NCBI GenBank assembly: GCA_023701075.1
Contig: JAMPXQ010000091.1
Span: forward strand, 1-5,812
DNA from: Candidatus Woesearchaeota archaeon
GTDB taxonomy: Archaea; Nanobdellota; Nanobdellia; Woesearchaeales; GW2011-AR15
Reading direction: 5' to 3'
Length of the DNA: 5,812 nucleotides
Part shown: positions 4,693 to 5,812 of the stretch, one piece after another
Numbering within the stretch: the stretch's first letter is position 1
Layout: each line of letters opens with the position of its first letter
Notes under the pieces: generated by a model
Databases searched by the model: none
What the model was told of the DNA's origin: nothing
What the model saw: only the letters and a program-made list of their open reading frames with translations
Translations under genes and position numbers: made by a program

Positions 4693-5812
4693 TCAATCAT
4701 CTGACAGCATTTTGGTCATATAAGGCCCTTCTTTCCCATACCCTAATTTCTTATAATATCCTCTGACTCCAACGCCTGATATGACAACAATCTTATCCTT
4801 CCCATGCTCTTTTGCCAGCTCTTCTGCTTTTTTTAGGAGCTTCTTCCCTATCCCTTTATGCTGCACTTCTCCCTCGTCACCTATCCCAACGGCTGTTCCT
4901 ACCACATGAAGCTCCCTTATCAATGCAGAATTTGATGTAATCTCTGACCTCAAGACAGATGAAGGAAATCTCAGCCTGCAGTAGCCAAACAGAGTCTTTC
5001 GCTTCCTATCTTCCATAGATATGAAGAATTCCTTCCCATCAGACGCTTCATATTCCTCTATATACATGACAAGATCCTTTGAAGGGACATCATTCTTCTT
5101 TGAGAGAAGATCATGGTTCCTTGAGAGAAGGCCTGCTTCCCTTTCCCTTATATCCTTTGAGACAAGCTTCTTCTCTATCATCATCTTCTCTACATACTGC
5201 CTCAGGTTTGTCTTATCCACACCTGCTTCTGTCATGAATGTAGGGATATCCCTCTGAACTCTCATGACCCTTATCCAATAAGGGATATAACCTAAGAAAT
5301 CAGAGATTATATCTGCAGCATCCTGCCTTTTCAATGGCTCATATTTCCCTTTCTCCCATAATCTATGGAGCGCTGTGCCTTTCATGACCATTGTAGGATA
5401 GATCTTATACATATCCGGCCTGAACCTCTGATCATCAATCGTCTGCTTGAGATATCTCAAATCATCTTCCTTCGTGCTTTTTGGAAGGCCAGGCATCATG
5501 TGATAATTTATCTTGAAGCCCATATCCTTGAGAATCCTTGTCGATTCGACTGTCTCACTCAGTCCGTGACCCCTATTCACAAATTTCAATATCTCTTCGG
5601 ATAATGTCTGGACACCCAGTTCAACCCTTGTGCAGCCTAATTCAAGCATGCTGTTTGCGTGTTCCATCAGCGCCCAGTCAGGCTTAGTCTCTATTGTCAG
5701 GCCTACACATCTTATCTTTGCGGATTCATTCCGTTCATGCTCCTTCGCCAGGCTGGAACTGCACTTCAATCTCAAAAGCTTCTCTTGTCTCTTCTTGGTC
5801 CTTGATTGATCA
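4693..5812 (-). CDS. elp3: Elp3-type tRNA wobble-uridine modifying enzyme (radical SAM plus GNAT), N-terminus cut by the window edge
   Basis: Elp3 combines a radical SAM and an acetyl-CoA-binding domain to add the carboxymethyl group to uridine 34 of tRNAs. In archaea it acts alone rather than in the six-subunit Elongator. The frame is open to the right edge, so 372 residues are visible of about 510-550 usual. The missing part includes the CxxxxCxxC iron-sulfur motif. Seen, numbering from the edge: RCVGLTIETKPDW (34-46), GCTRVELGVQTL (59-70), NYHMMPGLPKST (102-113) and the end of the radical SAM barrel. A linker with KDIREREAG (219-227) follows, then the GNAT domain: YEASDGKEFFISMED (254-268), IRELHVVG (298-305), acetyl-CoA loop QHKGIG (317-322) and SGVGVRGYYKKLGY (345-358). 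The TTG at 5775 is not a start, since conserved sequence continues upstream. The linker lacks a cysteine usually found just before this motif. Confidence 0.93.
   Translation of the reverse strand, partial: DQSRTKKRQEKLLRLKCSSSLAKEHERNESAKIRCVGLTIETKPDWALMEHANSMLELGCTRVELGVQTLSEEILKFVNRGHGLSETVESTRILKDMGFKINYHMMPGLPKSTKEDDLRYLKQTIDDQRFRPDMYKIYPTMVMKGTALHRLWEKGKYEPLKRQDAADIISDFLGYIPYWIRVMRVQRDIPTFMTEAGVDKTNLRQYVEKMMIEKKLVSKDIREREAGLLSRNHDLLSKKNDVPSKDLVMYIEEYEASDGKEFFISMEDRKRKTLFGYCRLRFPSSVLRSEITSNSALIRELHVVGTAVGIGDEGEVQHKGIGKKLLKKAEELAKEHGKDKIVVISGVGVRGYYKKLGYGKEGPYMTKMLSDD

Noticed and set aside
5021..5604. Plus-strand open frames opposite elp3
   Set aside because: The Elp3 reading on the minus strand is unambiguous, and these are its shadows.
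1..5812. CRISPR array, insertion sequence, tRNA or rRNA gene
   Set aside because: No regularly spaced repeats, transposase motifs, terminal inverted repeats or T-arm-like GGTTCRA sequences with a pairing acceptor stem were seen on reading both strands.

Overview
The window looks like the chromosome of an archaeon with AT-rich DNA. Three things point there. Archaeal-type TATA boxes lie about 25-28 bp upstream of most of the first-gene start codons, so many mRNAs would be leaderless. A DUF211 protein is present, from a family known mainly in archaea. An Elp3-type radical SAM/GNAT enzyme and a NOL1/NOP2/Sun RNA methylase have the form seen in archaea. A small-genome lineage such as DPANN is possible, but this is a guess from gene content and cannot be settled from 5.8 kb. 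No rRNA, tRNA, CRISPR array or transposon was recognised.

Layout. Positions 1-279 (minus) hold the N-terminal part of a NOL1/NOP2/Sun-family RNA cytosine-5 methylase that runs off the left edge. A 259-bp intergenic region (280-538) carries divergent promoters. Next come two rightward genes without recognisable function: a 157-aa, probably soluble protein (539-1012) and a 273-aa membrane-anchored protein (1059-1880). Facing them on the minus strand is an overlapping pair: a DUF211 protein (2502-2789) followed by a five-helix VIT1/CCC1-like metal transporter (1907-2527). Further right is another divergent pair of unrecognised genes: a TPR-like 234-aa protein (2877-3581, minus) and a 335-aa protein (3677-4684, plus), sharing a 95-bp promoter region. 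The right edge is an Elp3 homologue (4693-5812, minus) lacking its N-terminus, including the iron-sulfur cysteines, because of the window edge.

How the genes relate. The methylase and Elp3 are core RNA-modification genes (rRNA/tRNA m5C, and wobble-uridine modification of tRNA). The DUF211-VIT1 pair is the only clear functional module: one promoter, a 26-nt overlap if the first ATG is used, and a predicted membrane transporter beside a small ferredoxin-fold protein. This suggests metal (Fe2+/Mn2+) export with an accessory or sensing subunit, which is inference. The four unrecognised genes sit between core genes. Three of them have their own near-ideal leaderless promoter, and the 1059-1880 gene has none visible. 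They are the most likely source of new biology, but nothing in the sequence identifies a defence or other named system.
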